Assembly (NCBI RefSeq): GCF_004339675.1
Contig: NZ_SLVM01000026.1
Coordinates: forward strand, 1 to 48,206
DNA: 48,206 nt
Direction: 5' to 3'
DNA from: Rhodovulum steppense
GTDB taxonomy: Bacteria; Pseudomonadota; Alphaproteobacteria; Rhodobacterales; Rhodobacteraceae
This document shows, piece after piece, positions 24,792-33,337 of this stretch. The translations under genes were made by a program, and so were the position numbers. Within the stretch, counting starts at the first letter, position 1; each line of letters begins with the position of its first letter. The notes below the pieces were generated by a model. The model saw only the letters and a list, made by a program, of their open reading frames with translations. It searched no databases and was not told the DNA's origin.

Positions 24792-25757
24792 TCAGGGCCG
24801 CCCGCGACGACGCAGAAGGACCAGCCCGCCCAGCCCGCCCAGCAGCAACACGCCCCCCGCGGGCAGCGGCACGGGGGCGATGGCGGCGAGGAACCGATCT
24901 GCGATCAGCGCATGCGCGGCCTGGGTCGGGTGGATGCTGTCGTGGAACAGGAAGCCGGTGCAATCCGGTGCCGCACCGGCCTGAAGCGCGACGAGGCAGG
25001 GCGTGGTGAGGTTCGTGAAGCCATAGGCGGCGCTGTCGGTCTGGACCAGGTCGAACAGCCCGAAGATGTCCACATAGCGCACATCGCCGCCGCCGAGGCC
25101 CGCAAGGGCGGTCTGGAGGGTGGCGTTGAAGGCCATCGTGGCCGCGGTTGCGGCGGCCGAGGCGTCGTTGCCCAGGGCCAGCGCTTCGGGGATCCGGCCC
25201 AGATCGGGCAGGCCGAAGACCGCGACGGTGCCGAGGCCGCCGCCGATCAGGGCCTGGACCCCGGTGACGATCTCGGTCACGGCGGCGCCGATGGCCACCG
25301 CTGCGGCGGTCGCGGGATCGTCGGCGCGGAACGCGTCGCGCAGGTCGTTGCCGCCGAACCAGACCGCGGCCAGCGGGTTCGCCCCCAGAACGGGCGCCGT
25401 TGCTTCGTAAAGCGCGCGCTGTTCGGCGAAATCGGGCAGGTCGACGCTATAGGGGCCGCCGGGCAGGTTGACGCTGATCGTGCCCTGGGTCACCGCGGTC
25501 GCGCCGCCGAAGGCGAAATTGGCGCCGGAGGCGAGATCGGCGCCGAGTTGCGCCGCCCATGTCGTGCCATCGGTGAACTGGCCCTGCGGATAGATCGCGG
25601 CGAGAACCGGGTTCGGTCCGGGCAGTTGCGAGAGCGTGTTGCCCGGATCGCTGAGGCTGTCGCCGAAGACGACGAAATCGGTGTAGGGCCCCAGCGATCC
25701 GGCGCAGGCGGGCAGCGGTGCGGCCAGAATCGCCGCGGCAAGTGCAAGATGTTTCAT
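24792..25757 (-). CDS. GDSL/SGNH esterase with VPLPA-CTERM anchor
   Basis: The 321-aa exported hydrolase has a Sec signal peptide (MKHLALAAAILAAPLPACA), then block I FVVFGDSLSDPGN with nucleophile Ser34, block III VWFGGNDLRD and block V DSIHPTQAAH with the catalytic Asp and His. These are the SGNH family hallmarks of esterases and lipases. The last 26 residues are VPLPAGG, a hydrophobic helix and RRRGRP, the same sorting signal as on the alkaline phosphatase at 15381. The upstream in-frame start at 25829 would precede the signal and is rejected. A short inverted repeat lies at 25764-25787, just before the ATG. Confidence 0.92.
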   Translation of the reverse strand: MKHLALAAAILAAPLPACAGSLGPYTDFVVFGDSLSDPGNTLSQLPGPNPVLAAIYPQGQFTDGTTWAAQLGADLASGANFAFGGATAVTQGTISVNLPGGPYSVDLPDFAEQRALYEATAPVLGANPLAAVWFGGNDLRDAFRADDPATAAAVAIGAAVTEIVTGVQALIGGGLGTVAVFGLPDLGRIPEALALGNDASAAATAATMAFNATLQTALAGLGGGDVRYVDIFGLFDLVQTDSAAYGFTNLTTPCLVALQAGAAPDCTGFLFHDSIHPTQAAHALIADRFLAAIAPVPLPAGGVLLLGGLGGLVLLRRRGRP

Positions 25758-25852
25758 CGGGGTCTCCCTCGTTCCCTGGTGCGAGGGATTAGAGCGCCGC
25801 GCGGGGAATCTGTCCATTCCCTTGCCCATGGCGCCGGACCGGCCCTTCGGGG

Positions 25853-26446
25853 TCAGATCGAGAGGTCGAACCGCGTCTCGCTGCGCGAGAGCGCGAGCGT
25901 GCGCCCGGCCGCGCGGGCGGCGACCGGCAAGAGCGCGAACTGGACCTCCGAGGCGGCGATCTCGCCCTCCGGGGCGCGGTTCTCGGCGATCGGAAGCCAG
26001 AGCCGCGGATCGAGCAGCAGGCGGGCGCCTTCCGCCGTCAGCGCCAGGTCCCTGCCGGATCCGCTGATCGCGATCCGCCCGCCGCGCCGCAGGGCGGTCT
26101 CGGCGCAGAGGACCGCCAGCAGCACGACCTTGGCCAGCGTCCGGGGCAGCGCGGCGGGCGGATCGGCGGCGATCTCGATCCGGCTGCCGCCGTAATAGTC
26201 GGACAGGATGTCGGCGATCTCGGCCCCGGCGACCTCGGTCCCTTCGCCGGCGGCGCCAAAGGCCAGGCGGAACAGCCTTATGCGGCCGTTCGCGCGGGCG
26301 ACGCTGTCGGCGATCAGCTCGAATTCCTCGCGTCCCAAGAGGCCCGGCGACATGGCCAGAAGCTCCATCCCGTTGCCGATCGCGCCGATCGGGCTGATAA
26401 GGTCGTGACAGATACGCGAGCCGACAAGGGCGGTCAGATCAGCCAT
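25853..26446 (-). CDS. chpT: Histidine phosphotransferase ChpT
   Basis: The 197-aa protein shuttles phosphate from the hybrid kinase CckA to CtrA and CpdR, the central cell-cycle relay of alphaproteobacteria (in Rhodobacteraceae it also controls motility and gene-transfer agents). The DHp-like N-terminus has the phospho-accepting His14 in GSRICHDLISPIGAIGNG. It is followed by a degenerate Bergerat-fold domain lacking ATP motifs, as in known ChpT. The ATG at 26446 gives the normal N-terminus; the longer frame to 26584 runs into the divergent gene. A full CtrA box is found nearby at 26700-26714. Confidence 0.93.
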   Translation of the reverse strand: MADLTALVGSRICHDLISPIGAIGNGMELLAMSPGLLGREEFELIADSVARANGRIRLFRLAFGAAGEGTEVAGAEIADILSDYYGGSRIEIAADPPAALPRTLAKVVLLAVLCAETALRRGGRIAISGSGRDLALTAEGARLLLDPRLWLPIAENRAPEGEIAASEVQFALLPVAARAAGRTLALSRSETRFDLSI

Positions 26447-26484
26447 GTCGCAACTCCGCGTGGCGGGCGATGGGGGAAAAGTCG

Positions 26485-26667
26485 ATGCAGCCAATGAATT
26501 CCATCCTCGAACCCGGCATGCTGGTGCGCCATCCGGGCCAGCCCGATTGGGGCATCGGGCAGGTGCAATCGGTGATCGGGGCACGGATCACGGTCAATTT
26601 CCGCGAGGCGGGCAAGGTGGTGATCGACGGGGCGCGGATCGAACTCATGCCTGTTTACGAATCCTAA
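26485..26667 (+). CDS. DUF3553 small protein
   Basis: The 60-aa protein has the DUF3553 pattern: LEPGMLVRHPGQPDWGIGQV, then ITVNFREAGKVVIDGARIEL, a small barrel fold related to the RNA-polymerase-interacting CarD/Tudor-like domains. Of the in-frame ATGs (26470, 26485, 26494), the one at 26485 is best placed behind GGGGGAA. It starts 38 bp from the divergent chpT, so both promoters overlap. Function is unproven. DNA or polymerase binding is suggested only by fold. Confidence 0.8.
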   Translation: MQPMNSILEPGMLVRHPGQPDWGIGQVQSVIGARITVNFREAGKVVIDGARIELMPVYES

Positions 26668-26699
26668 CATCTGGTTCGCGAAAGGCTGACCCAAGATGG

Positions 26700-26714
26700 T
26701 TAACGCGGCATTAA
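26700..26714. promoter_or_regulatory. CtrA-binding box TTAA-N7-TTAA
   Basis: TTAACGCGGCATTAA is a perfect full CtrA site, two TTAA halves separated by 7 bp and each followed by C. It lies 113 bp before olsB and 33 bp after the DUF3553 stop, close to chpT, whose product feeds phosphate to CtrA. It probably controls olsB-olsA. Chance occurrence of such a motif in this high-GC DNA is low. Confidence 0.65.
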
Positions 26715-26826
26715 CGGATGCGCCCGGCCGGGGGGGATGCGCGGCGGCACGCGCAGTTGCGCTTTGGTGCCCGGCCCCCTAGAACGCGCCCAGACCGCCC
26801 CGCCGGGGCCGCCGGAGCCCGCGCCG

Positions 26827-27603
26827 ATGCACCCGCCCGAGGACCATTTCGAGCTGCGCCTTGCCCAGACCGAGGCCGATCTGCGCGCCGCCCAGCGGTT
26901 GCGCTATGAGGTGTTCGTGGCGGAACTGGGCGGCGACGGGCCGCTGGTCGATCACGAAAACCGGCTGGAGCGGGATGCGTTCGATCCGCATTACGACCAC
27001 CTGATTCTGGTCGACACGCGCCGCGATGCGGGCGCGCTGGATCATGTGGTGGGGGTCTACCGGCTGTTGACCTCGGAACGGGCGGCGGCGCTGGGGCGGT
27101 TCTATACCGAGGACGAATACGACCTGACCCGGCTCGGGGAGAGCGGGCGGCGGTTGCTGGAACTGGGGCGGTCCTGCGTGCATGCCGATTATCGCGGCGG
27201 CACGGCGCTGTATCACCTGTGGAACGGGCTGGCCGACTATGTGCAGGAACGCGGGGTCGAGATCCTGTTCGGGGTGGCCAGTTTCCACGGCACCGATGTC
27301 GAGGCGCTGGCCGAGCCGCTGTCGCTGCTGCATCACCGGTTCCTTGCGCCCGAACCGCTGCGCGTGCGCGCGGTCGAGGGGCATTTCCAGCGGATGGACC
27401 TGCTGGCGGAGGCCGCGATCGACCGCAAGCGCGCGATGCTGGCGATGCCCGCGCTGATCAAGGCCTATCTGCGGCTTGGCGGCTTCGTGGGCGAGGGGGC
27501 CTATATCGACCGGGCGTTCAACACGATCGACGTCTGCCTGGTGATGGACACCGCGCAGATGAACGCGAAGAGCAGCGCGCGCTATGTGCGGGGGCGGGGG
27601 TGA
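26827..27603 (+). CDS. olsB: L-ornithine N-acyltransferase OlsB
   Basis: The 258-aa acyltransferase joins a 3-hydroxyacyl chain from ACP to ornithine, giving lyso-ornithine lipid. It shows the OlsB pattern: AAQRLRYEVFVAELGGDGP, DHLILVD, VVGVYRLLTSE, ELGRSCVHADYRGGTALYHLW, FGVASFHGTD and IDRAFNTIDVCLVMD. The ATG at 26827 is chosen because the extension to 26737 is Pro/Arg-rich and not part of the family. The olsA GTG overlaps its stop by four bases, so the two enzymes of the pathway are coupled. A CtrA box lies upstream. Confidence 0.94.
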   Translation: MHPPEDHFELRLAQTEADLRAAQRLRYEVFVAELGGDGPLVDHENRLERDAFDPHYDHLILVDTRRDAGALDHVVGVYRLLTSERAAALGRFYTEDEYDLTRLGESGRRLLELGRSCVHADYRGGTALYHLWNGLADYVQERGVEILFGVASFHGTDVEALAEPLSLLHHRFLAPEPLRVRAVEGHFQRMDLLAEAAIDRKRAMLAMPALIKAYLRLGGFVGEGAYIDRAFNTIDVCLVMDTAQMNAKSSARYVRGRG

Positions 27604-28418
27604 GCACCTGGCGTGGCGCCGAGCCGCCGCCCGCGCCGCCGATTTCGCTGGCGGGCTGGGTGCGCGTGGTCTGGCGCGGCGTGGCGCTGGGGGGCGTGAC
27701 CTTCGGTTGCCTGGGGCTTTTGCTGCTGGTGCGGCTGGTGGAGCGCCCGGTTTTCGGCTGGCACCGGCCGGTCACGCCCTTCATCACGCAATTCGTCTGC
27801 CGGATGGCCTTTGTCATCCTCGGGATCGGCTATGCCGTGCGCGGCCGACAGATGCGCGAACGGGGGGCGGTGGTGGCCAACCATGCGTCTTGGCTGGACA
27901 TCTTTGCGCTGAATGCGAGGAAGCGGATCTATTTCGTCTCGAAAGCCGAGGTGGCGGGCTGGCCCGGCATCGGCTGGCTGGCGCGGGCGACGGGGACGGT
28001 CTTCATCAATCGCGACCGGCGCGAGGCGAAGGCGCATAACCATGTCTTCGAGGATCGGTTGAAGGCGGGTCACAAGCTGCTGTTCTTCCCCGAGGGTACC
28101 TCGACCGACGGGCGGCGGGTTCTGCCTTTCAAGACAACGCTTTTCGCGGCGTTCCTGACGCAGGAGTTGAAGGATATCCTGCATATCCAGCCGGTGACGG
28201 TGATCTATGCCGCGCCGCCGGGCGCGCATCCGGCCTTTTATGGCTGGTGGGGCGACATGGGGTTCGGCGCGCATCTGCTGAACGTGCTGGCGGCCCGACC
28301 GCAGGGGGGGGTCGAACTGGTCTATCACGCGCCGCTGAGGGTGGCCGATTACCCCGACCGCAAGGCGCTGGCCCGGGCCTGCGAGGACGCGGTGCGCAGC
28401 GCCATGCCGCCGGCCTAG
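27600..28418 (+). CDS. olsA: Lyso-ornithine lipid O-acyltransferase OlsA (PlsC family)
   Basis: The 272-aa membrane-bound acyltransferase adds the second fatty acid to lyso-ornithine lipid; relatives can also acylate lysophosphatidate. A membrane helix occupies about 25-45 (VALGGVTFGCLGLLLLVRL). The PlsC motifs follow: NHASWLD (HX4D), INRDRREA, FFPEGTSTDGRRVLPFK and VTVIYAAPPGA. It starts at GTG 27600, which overlaps the olsB stop. Its last four bases overlap the convergent ThiE-like gene. Adjacency to olsB supports the ornithine-lipid role over plain phosphatidate synthesis. Confidence 0.93.
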   Translation: MSTWRGAEPPPAPPISLAGWVRVVWRGVALGGVTFGCLGLLLLVRLVERPVFGWHRPVTPFITQFVCRMAFVILGIGYAVRGRQMRERGAVVANHASWLDIFALNARKRIYFVSKAEVAGWPGIGWLARATGTVFINRDRREAKAHNHVFEDRLKAGHKLLFFPEGTSTDGRRVLPFKTTLFAAFLTQELKDILHIQPVTVIYAAPPGAHPAFYGWWGDMGFGAHLLNVLAARPQGGVELVYHAPLRVADYPDRKALARACEDAVRSAMPPA

Positions 28419-29035
28419 CCCATCGCGGCGATCAGGCGGGCGAGCGTCGCGCAGGCGTCGTCGGTGCGCCAGATTTCCTCGCCTATGGCGAAGAAATCCA
28501 CGACGGGGGAAAGGTTTGCGATCAGTTCCTCATCCAGTGCGCCCTCGGCCACCACGGGGATCTCGATCACTTCGGACCACCATTCGAACAGGTCGCGTTC
28601 GGCCAGCGTCCCGTCGCCCAGGGCCGTCGCGCCGATGGGGCCGAAGGCGATGTAATCCGCGCCCGCCTCGCCCGCGTTCAACCCGTCATGGCGCGAGGCG
28701 CCGCAATAGGCGCCGACGATCGCATCCGCGCCCAGTGCGGTGCGCACCTTGCGCACGTTGCGCGCGCCATCGGTCAGGTGGACGCCGTCAAGCCCCAGCC
28801 GCTCGACCAGGCCCAGATGCGCCTCGATCACCAGCGGCACGTCGCGGGCATGGGCGATCTCGCGCAGCTCGTCGGCGGCGCGCGCGACGCGGTCCTCGTC
28901 CCGCGTTGCCATTGTCAGCCGCAGGCAGGCCACCGGATGGGCATCCAGCACCGCCGCAAGGCGGGGGGCGAACGCCTCGGGCTCGAAGGCGGGGGGGGTG
29001 ATGAGGTAGATTTGCGGGCGCTCGATCTCGGCCAT
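28415..29035 (-). CDS. Thiamine-phosphate synthase-like protein (ThiE/TenI family)
   Basis: The 206-aa TIM-barrel protein has a TMP-synthase outline: IYLITPPAFEPEAF, a LRLTMA strand, DGVHLTDGARNVRKVRTALG, IVGAYCGASRHDGLNAGEAGADYIAFGPIG and IPVVAEGALDEELI. It could couple the pyrimidine and thiazole halves of thiamine, but several ThiE substrate-binding positions are unclear by eye, and a paralogue (TenI-like) is possible. No other thi genes are near. It overlaps olsA tail to tail by four bases and is transcribed alone. Confidence 0.75.
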   Translation of the reverse strand: MAEIERPQIYLITPPAFEPEAFAPRLAAVLDAHPVACLRLTMATRDEDRVARAADELREIAHARDVPLVIEAHLGLVERLGLDGVHLTDGARNVRKVRTALGADAIVGAYCGASRHDGLNAGEAGADYIAFGPIGATALGDGTLAERDLFEWWSEVIEIPVVAEGALDEELIANLSPVVDFFAIGEEIWRTDDACATLARLIAAMG

Positions 29036-29152
29036 TTCGGGGCTCCTGGGAGGTTCGCGCCCCTATAGCGGGGTTTGCGGGGCTTGACCATCGCTTGAAC
29101 CATCGGGCGCCTGCGCGTAAGAGGCGGGCGCCTCTGGCTTCAGGAACCGCGC

Positions 29153-29890
29153 ATGGCCGATCAACCCGTCTTTGTCCTTGTCCGCCCGCAGATGGGCGAG
29201 AATATCGGCGCGGCGGCGCGGGCGATGTGGAATTTCGGGCTGACCGGCATGCGGATGGTGGACCCGCGCGATGGCTGGCCGAACCCGCGCGCGGTGGCGC
29301 TGGCCTCGGGGGCGGGTCGGCTGCTGGATCATGCGGGCGTCTTTGCCGACACCGCCGAGGCGCTGGCCGATTGCGACTATGTCTATGCCACCACCTCGCG
29401 CGCACGGGGGCTGACCAAGCCGGTCGTCACCCCCGAACGCGCGATGGCGGAGGCGCGCGGGATGATCGCGCAGGGCCGCCGGGTCGCGGTGCTGTTCGGC
29501 CCCGAGCGCGCGGGGCTGGAAAACGAGGACATCGCGCGGGCCAATGCGATTGTCGAGGTGCCCGCGAACCCGGAATTCCCCTCGCTCAACCTGGCGCAAT
29601 GCGTGTTGCTGACGGCCTATGAATGGCGCCGCGAGGGCCCCGGGATCGTGGCCGAACGGCTGGAGATGGCCGGGGCCGCGCCCGCCACGGGGCTGGAGGT
29701 CGAGAAACTGGCCGAGCATTTCGAGGAACGGCTTGAGGCGGCGGGGTTCTTCTTTCCCGAAACCAAGGCCGCGAACATGAAGCTGAACCTGCGCAACATG
29801 TGGAGCCGGATGCCGCTGACGCGGGCCGATGTGCAGACGCTGCACGGGATGCTGCGGCAATTGATGCGGGGGCGCGGCGACGGGCTCTGA
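29153..29890 (+). CDS. trmJ: tRNA (cytidine/uridine-2'-O)-methyltransferase TrmJ
   Basis: The 245-aa SPOUT (trefoil-knot) enzyme methylates the ribose of residue 32 in tRNA. Visible family motifs are VLVRPQMGENIGAAARAMWNFG, MRMVDPRDGWPN, VYATTSRARG, AVLFGPERAGLENED and the knot end EFPSLNLAQCVLLTAYEW. The C-terminal helical extension includes FFPETKAANMKLNLRNMWSR. Length is typical. The ATG at 29153 fits the family start. The ctaA homologue begins about 80 bp downstream in the same direction. Confidence 0.94.
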   Translation: MADQPVFVLVRPQMGENIGAAARAMWNFGLTGMRMVDPRDGWPNPRAVALASGAGRLLDHAGVFADTAEALADCDYVYATTSRARGLTKPVVTPERAMAEARGMIAQGRRVAVLFGPERAGLENEDIARANAIVEVPANPEFPSLNLAQCVLLTAYEWRREGPGIVAERLEMAGAAPATGLEVEKLAEHFEERLEAAGFFFPETKAANMKLNLRNMWSRMPLTRADVQTLHGMLRQLMRGRGDGL

Positions 29891-29972
29891 CTTGAAGGCA
29901 CCCCTTGGCGGAACTACTGTTCGCCGCAGGCCTCAGACGCGCGGCAGGGACGGGCCGCCGAAAGGGACATCC

Positions 29973-31121
29973 ATGAGCAAGAAGCGCAACATCTTCGAGG
30001 AGGTCGGCACCGAGGCCCCGCGCGAGCGGCCCGTGGTGCAGCCCGGCGCGATCGACCGTGCGGCCCGCCGGGGCGCGCGCAGCGCGGTGCGGCTGTGGCT
30101 GATGATGCTGTTCCTGATCGTCGCCGCGATGCTGGTGATCGGCGCCTTTGCCCGGCTGACCGAGATGCTGGTGCCGATGCCGAACTGGAACCCGCTGTTC
30201 GGGGCGCTGCCGCCCTTGGACCCCGGCGACTGGCTGGCGGCGTTCGACCGCTTTCGCCAGAGCCCGGTCTATCGCGGCGAGGCGCATGGGCTGGGGATCG
30301 ACGAGTTCCAGCTTGCCTTCTGGTGGGGCTGGGGCTCGCGCCAGCTGGCGCCCACGGCGCTGGTGCTCTGGGCGGTGGGCTTTGTCGGATTTCTGGCGGC
30401 GGGCAAGATGCCCAAGGGCTGGACGCTGCGCCTGCTGGGGCTGGGCGTGCTGATCGCGTTCCTGGGCGCGGCCGACTGGCTGGTGGGCGGGGGCGGGATC
30501 GCGCCGCCGCCCTTCGATTTCCTGTCCTACCGGATGGCGCTGCATATCGGCTTCGGCTTCACGCTGATCGGGGTGACGGCCTGGTTCATCTTCAAGCTGT
30601 CGCGGACCGAGGCCGACCTGTTGCAGGCCCGCCGGGTGCGCGATCCGGCGGGCTACGGGATGGCGACGGCGCTGATGCTGCTGGTCTTCCTCCAGATCCT
30701 GCTGGGCTCGCAGGTGGCGGGGCTGTATGCGGGGCGGGCCTATACCGACTGGCCGATGATGGCGGGCGGCTTCCTGCCGCCGAACCCGTTCTATATCGAA
30801 CCCGTCTGGCGCAATTTCTTCGAGAATCACGGGCTGGTGCAGTTCCTGCACCGGATGAACGGCTATCTGGTGGCCGTGCTGGGCATCGTGACTTGGGTTG
30901 TCGGGCGCAAGAGCGTGCATCGGCGCACGCGCCGGGCCTTTGACCTGGTGGCGCTGATGGTGCTGACGCAGGCGACGCTGGGGATCGGGACGATCCTGTT
31001 CGCCTCGCAATGGCCGATCGCGGTGGCCCACCAGATCGGGGCGATCACGCTCTGGACGCTGGTGCTGCATGCGCGGTTCCTGGCGCAATACCCTGTGCAG
31101 CAATCGACGATCCGGGGGTAA
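29973..31121 (+). CDS. ctaA: Divergent CtaA/COX15 haem A synthase homologue
   Basis: The 382-aa eight-helix membrane protein aligns with CtaA, which oxidises haem O to haem A for cytochrome oxidase. It has the Rhodobacter-type start (KKRNIFEEVG) and conserved late parts (TDWPMMAGGFLPPNP, PVWRNFFENHGLVQFLHRMNGYL, AVAHQIGA), keeping His191, His293 and His353. The first-half signature is altered. The usual WWEWGHR is WWGWGSR, so the catalytic Glu is Gly119 and the haem-ligand His is Ser122, and RLTDSGLS reads RLTEMLVP. It may be a specialised or inactive paralogue. The ATG at 29973 is chosen over an upstream start at 29892. The M32 peptidase follows by 3 bp. Confidence 0.85.
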   Translation: MSKKRNIFEEVGTEAPRERPVVQPGAIDRAARRGARSAVRLWLMMLFLIVAAMLVIGAFARLTEMLVPMPNWNPLFGALPPLDPGDWLAAFDRFRQSPVYRGEAHGLGIDEFQLAFWWGWGSRQLAPTALVLWAVGFVGFLAAGKMPKGWTLRLLGLGVLIAFLGAADWLVGGGGIAPPPFDFLSYRMALHIGFGFTLIGVTAWFIFKLSRTEADLLQARRVRDPAGYGMATALMLLVFLQILLGSQVAGLYAGRAYTDWPMMAGGFLPPNPFYIEPVWRNFFENHGLVQFLHRMNGYLVAVLGIVTWVVGRKSVHRRTRRAFDLVALMVLTQATLGIGTILFASQWPIAVAHQIGAITLWTLVLHARFLAQYPVQQSTIRG

Positions 31122-31124
31122 CGG

Positions 31125-32603
31125 ATGGGTGCGTTCGACGATCTGATGGCGTTCCAGCGCGAGACCGAGGCGCTGGCGCAGGTGATGGGGCGGCTGGGCT
31201 GGGACCAGGAAACGGTGATGCCCAAGGGGGCGGCCCAGCAGCGTGCCGACGAGATGGGCGCGCTGGAATCGGTGCTGCATGCGCGCCGGACCGATCCCAG
31301 GGTCGGCGCGTGGCTGGCGGCGGTGGAGGAGGGGGCGCTGGACCCGGCGGGCCGGGCGCAATTGCGCCATATCCGGCGCAGTCACGCCCGCGCGACCAAG
31401 CTGCCCGACCGGCTGTCGGCCGAGATCGCCCGGGTGACAAGCCGTGCGCAGGGCATCTGGGCCGAGGCGCGGGCGGCTGACGATGTCGCGCATTTCCTGC
31501 CCATCCTGACCGAGGTCGTGCGGCTGAAGCGCGAGGAAGCCTCGGCGCTGGCCGAGGGCGGCAGTCTTTACGACGCGCTGCTGGACGATTACGAGCCGGG
31601 CGCCACCGCCGCGGGGCTGGCAGCCATGTTCGACCGGATGCGGCCGCGGCTGGTGGAGTTGCGCGAGCGGATCATGGGATCGGGCCGCGCCCCCGCCGCG
31701 CTGTCGGGGCATTTCCCGACCGAGGGGCAGATGGTGCTGGCGCGCGAGGTGGCCAGCCATTTCGGCTATGACTGGCGGCATGGGCGGCTGGACCGGTCGG
31801 TGCATCCCTTCACCAGCGGGTCGGGGACGGATGTGCGCATCACGACGCGCGTGGACGAGGCCGAGCCGCTGGGCTGTCTTTACTCCACGCTGCACGAGGT
31901 CGGCCATGGCGCCTATGAACAGGGGATCGAGCCCTCCTATCGGCTGACGCCGCTGGGGGCGGGCGTGTCGATGGGCGTGCATGAAAGCCAGAGCCGGATC
32001 TACGAGAACCAGTTGGGGCGGTCCCGCGCGTTCTGCGGCTGGCTGCATGGGCGGATGACCGAAATCTTCGGGTCCTCGGGCGCCCCCGATCCGGACGCCT
32101 TTTATGCCGCGGTCAACCGGGTGCATTCCGGCTTCATCCGCACCGAGGCGGACGAGGTGCATTACAACCTGCATATCATGCTGCGCTTCGACCTGGAGCG
32201 CGACCTGATCGCCGGGCGGCTGGAGGTGGCCGATCTGGAAGAGGCCTGGAACGCGCGGTTTCTGGCGGATTTCGGTCTGGCGGTCGACCGGCCGTCGAAC
32301 GGGGTCCTGCAGGATGTGCACTGGTCGGTCGGGCTGTTCGGCTATTTCCCGACCTACACGCTGGGCAATGTCTATGCCGGGTGCCTGTATACCGCGCTGC
32401 GCGCCGCGGTGCCCGCGCTGGACGACGATCTGGCGCGCGGTCATGCCGAACCGGCGACCGCCTGGCTTGCGGCCCAGGTCCAGCGCCATGGCGGGCTGTA
32501 TCTGCCGGCCGAGACGATCGAGCGCGCCTGCGGATTTGCGCCGCATGAGGGTCCGCTGATGGATTATCTCGACGCGAAGTTCGGCGCACTCTACGATCTG
32601 TAA
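31125..32603 (+). CDS. M32 family carboxypeptidase (Taq type)
   Basis: The 492-aa cytosolic zinc metallocarboxypeptidase releases C-terminal residues from peptides. The zinc motif is STLHEVGHGAYEQG (HExxH, around residue 255), followed by the third ligand in MGVHESQSRIYENQLGRS and the conserved DVRITTRVDEAE and VHYNLHIMLRFDLE segments. Family members are about 490-500 aa, so it is complete. It begins three bases after the ctaA homologue's stop, pointing to a joint transcript, although no functional link is known. Confidence 0.94.
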   Translation: MGAFDDLMAFQRETEALAQVMGRLGWDQETVMPKGAAQQRADEMGALESVLHARRTDPRVGAWLAAVEEGALDPAGRAQLRHIRRSHARATKLPDRLSAEIARVTSRAQGIWAEARAADDVAHFLPILTEVVRLKREEASALAEGGSLYDALLDDYEPGATAAGLAAMFDRMRPRLVELRERIMGSGRAPAALSGHFPTEGQMVLAREVASHFGYDWRHGRLDRSVHPFTSGSGTDVRITTRVDEAEPLGCLYSTLHEVGHGAYEQGIEPSYRLTPLGAGVSMGVHESQSRIYENQLGRSRAFCGWLHGRMTEIFGSSGAPDPDAFYAAVNRVHSGFIRTEADEVHYNLHIMLRFDLERDLIAGRLEVADLEEAWNARFLADFGLAVDRPSNGVLQDVHWSVGLFGYFPTYTLGNVYAGCLYTALRAAVPALDDDLARGHAEPATAWLAAQVQRHGGLYLPAETIERACGFAPHEGPLMDYLDAKFGALYDL

Positions 32604-32654
32604 GTGCCCGGACAGCGGGCTGGAAACGATGTCGGGGCGCTGGTAGAAGGCGGA

Positions 32655-32912
32655 ATGATGCGGCGCGGGACAGTCTTGGGTGAGCTGTGGCAAAGCGCAC
32701 GGCGGGTCGCCTTTGCCATTCTCGGCGGGGTGATCCGGCGCTATTCGCCCGAGGAGATCGAGGAACGGGTCTCGCGCCGGCCCATCCACGAACAGGTCTT
32801 CATCGTGCTCGCGGTGCTGCTGGCACTGCTGTTCACGAGCCTGCTGTTCGCCAATGCCGGTGTCATCGGGCTTCTGGTCTATTTCCTGATCATCATCATC
32901 CTGGTGCGCTGA
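32655..32912 (+). CDS. Small membrane protein
   Basis: The 85-aa product has an amphipathic N-terminal half containing a PEEIEERVSRRPIHEQVF segment and two close hydrophobic helices at the C-terminus (VLAVLLALLFTSLLFANAGV, LLVYFLIIIILVR). The ATG at 32655 or the next codon (32658) follows a GAAGGCGG leader; a GTG at 32604 is less likely. No family is recognised. It lies directly after the M32 peptidase gene and might share its transcript. Confidence 0.6.
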   Translation: MMRRGTVLGELWQSARRVAFAILGGVIRRYSPEEIEERVSRRPIHEQVFIVLAVLLALLFTSLLFANAGVIGLLVYFLIIIILVR

Positions 32913-33106
32913 TCGGCAGTCATGGGCCGATCACGCAGCCGTGACCGGCCGGGCGGATTGCCGTTTTTCCATTGGTTTTCAACTGTCTGAAATTCACCCC
33001 ACCGAAGCCTGCCGATCTATTGCCACATTTTTTCCATCGGCGGTGATCCGGTTCGCGACAGCCCCCGTATCCCTTGCACAACCACACAAAACAAAGGGAA
33101 CTGGAA

Positions 33107-33271
33107 ATGGACATCATCGGCCCCCTCGCGCTTGGCACCATCGGTTTCGTCGTGGCCTTCGCCTATATCAACATGCGTCAGACCGAAGAGCAGCTTGCCG
33201 AGACCCGCCGCCGCAAGGCTGAAAAAGCCGCTGCGGAGCAGGCGTCGGCCATGCGGATCGCCGCCGAGTGA
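33107..33271 (+). CDS. 54-aa single-pass membrane protein
   Basis: The short protein starts MDIIGPLALGTIGFVVAFAY, an N-terminal membrane helix, and continues as a charged helix rich in Glu, Arg and Ala (TEEQLAETRRRKAEKAAAEQ) that may form a coiled coil in the cytoplasm. A purine-rich GGGAACTGGAA leader precedes the ATG at 33107. A strong hairpin follows at 33300. Family unknown. The clean promoter-gene-hairpin layout suggests an independent transcription unit. Confidence 0.6.
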   Translation: MDIIGPLALGTIGFVVAFAYINMRQTEEQLAETRRRKAEKAAAEQASAMRIAAE

Positions 33272-33299
33272 TCGCTGCGCCCTGCGCATGAAACGATCA

Positions 33300-33325
33300 G
33301 GGCCGGGCGCGCTCCCGCCCGGCCC
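33300..33325. terminator. Hairpin between convergent genes
   Basis: GGGCCGGGCG (33300-33309) pairs perfectly with CGCCCGGCCC (33316-33325) around a 6-base loop. It sits between the small membrane gene and the convergent enoyl-CoA hydratase gene, where a bidirectional terminator is expected. There is no T-run on either side. Confidence 0.5.
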
Positions 33326-33337
33326 GGATCCACCAGT

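Noticed and set aside
29586-32789. A 1067-codon open frame on the minus strand
   Set aside because: It lies antisense to trmJ, the ctaA homologue and the M32 peptidase, all with clear family motifs. Its product is Gln/Arg/His/Pro-rich low complexity, as expected for the complement of high-GC coding DNA.
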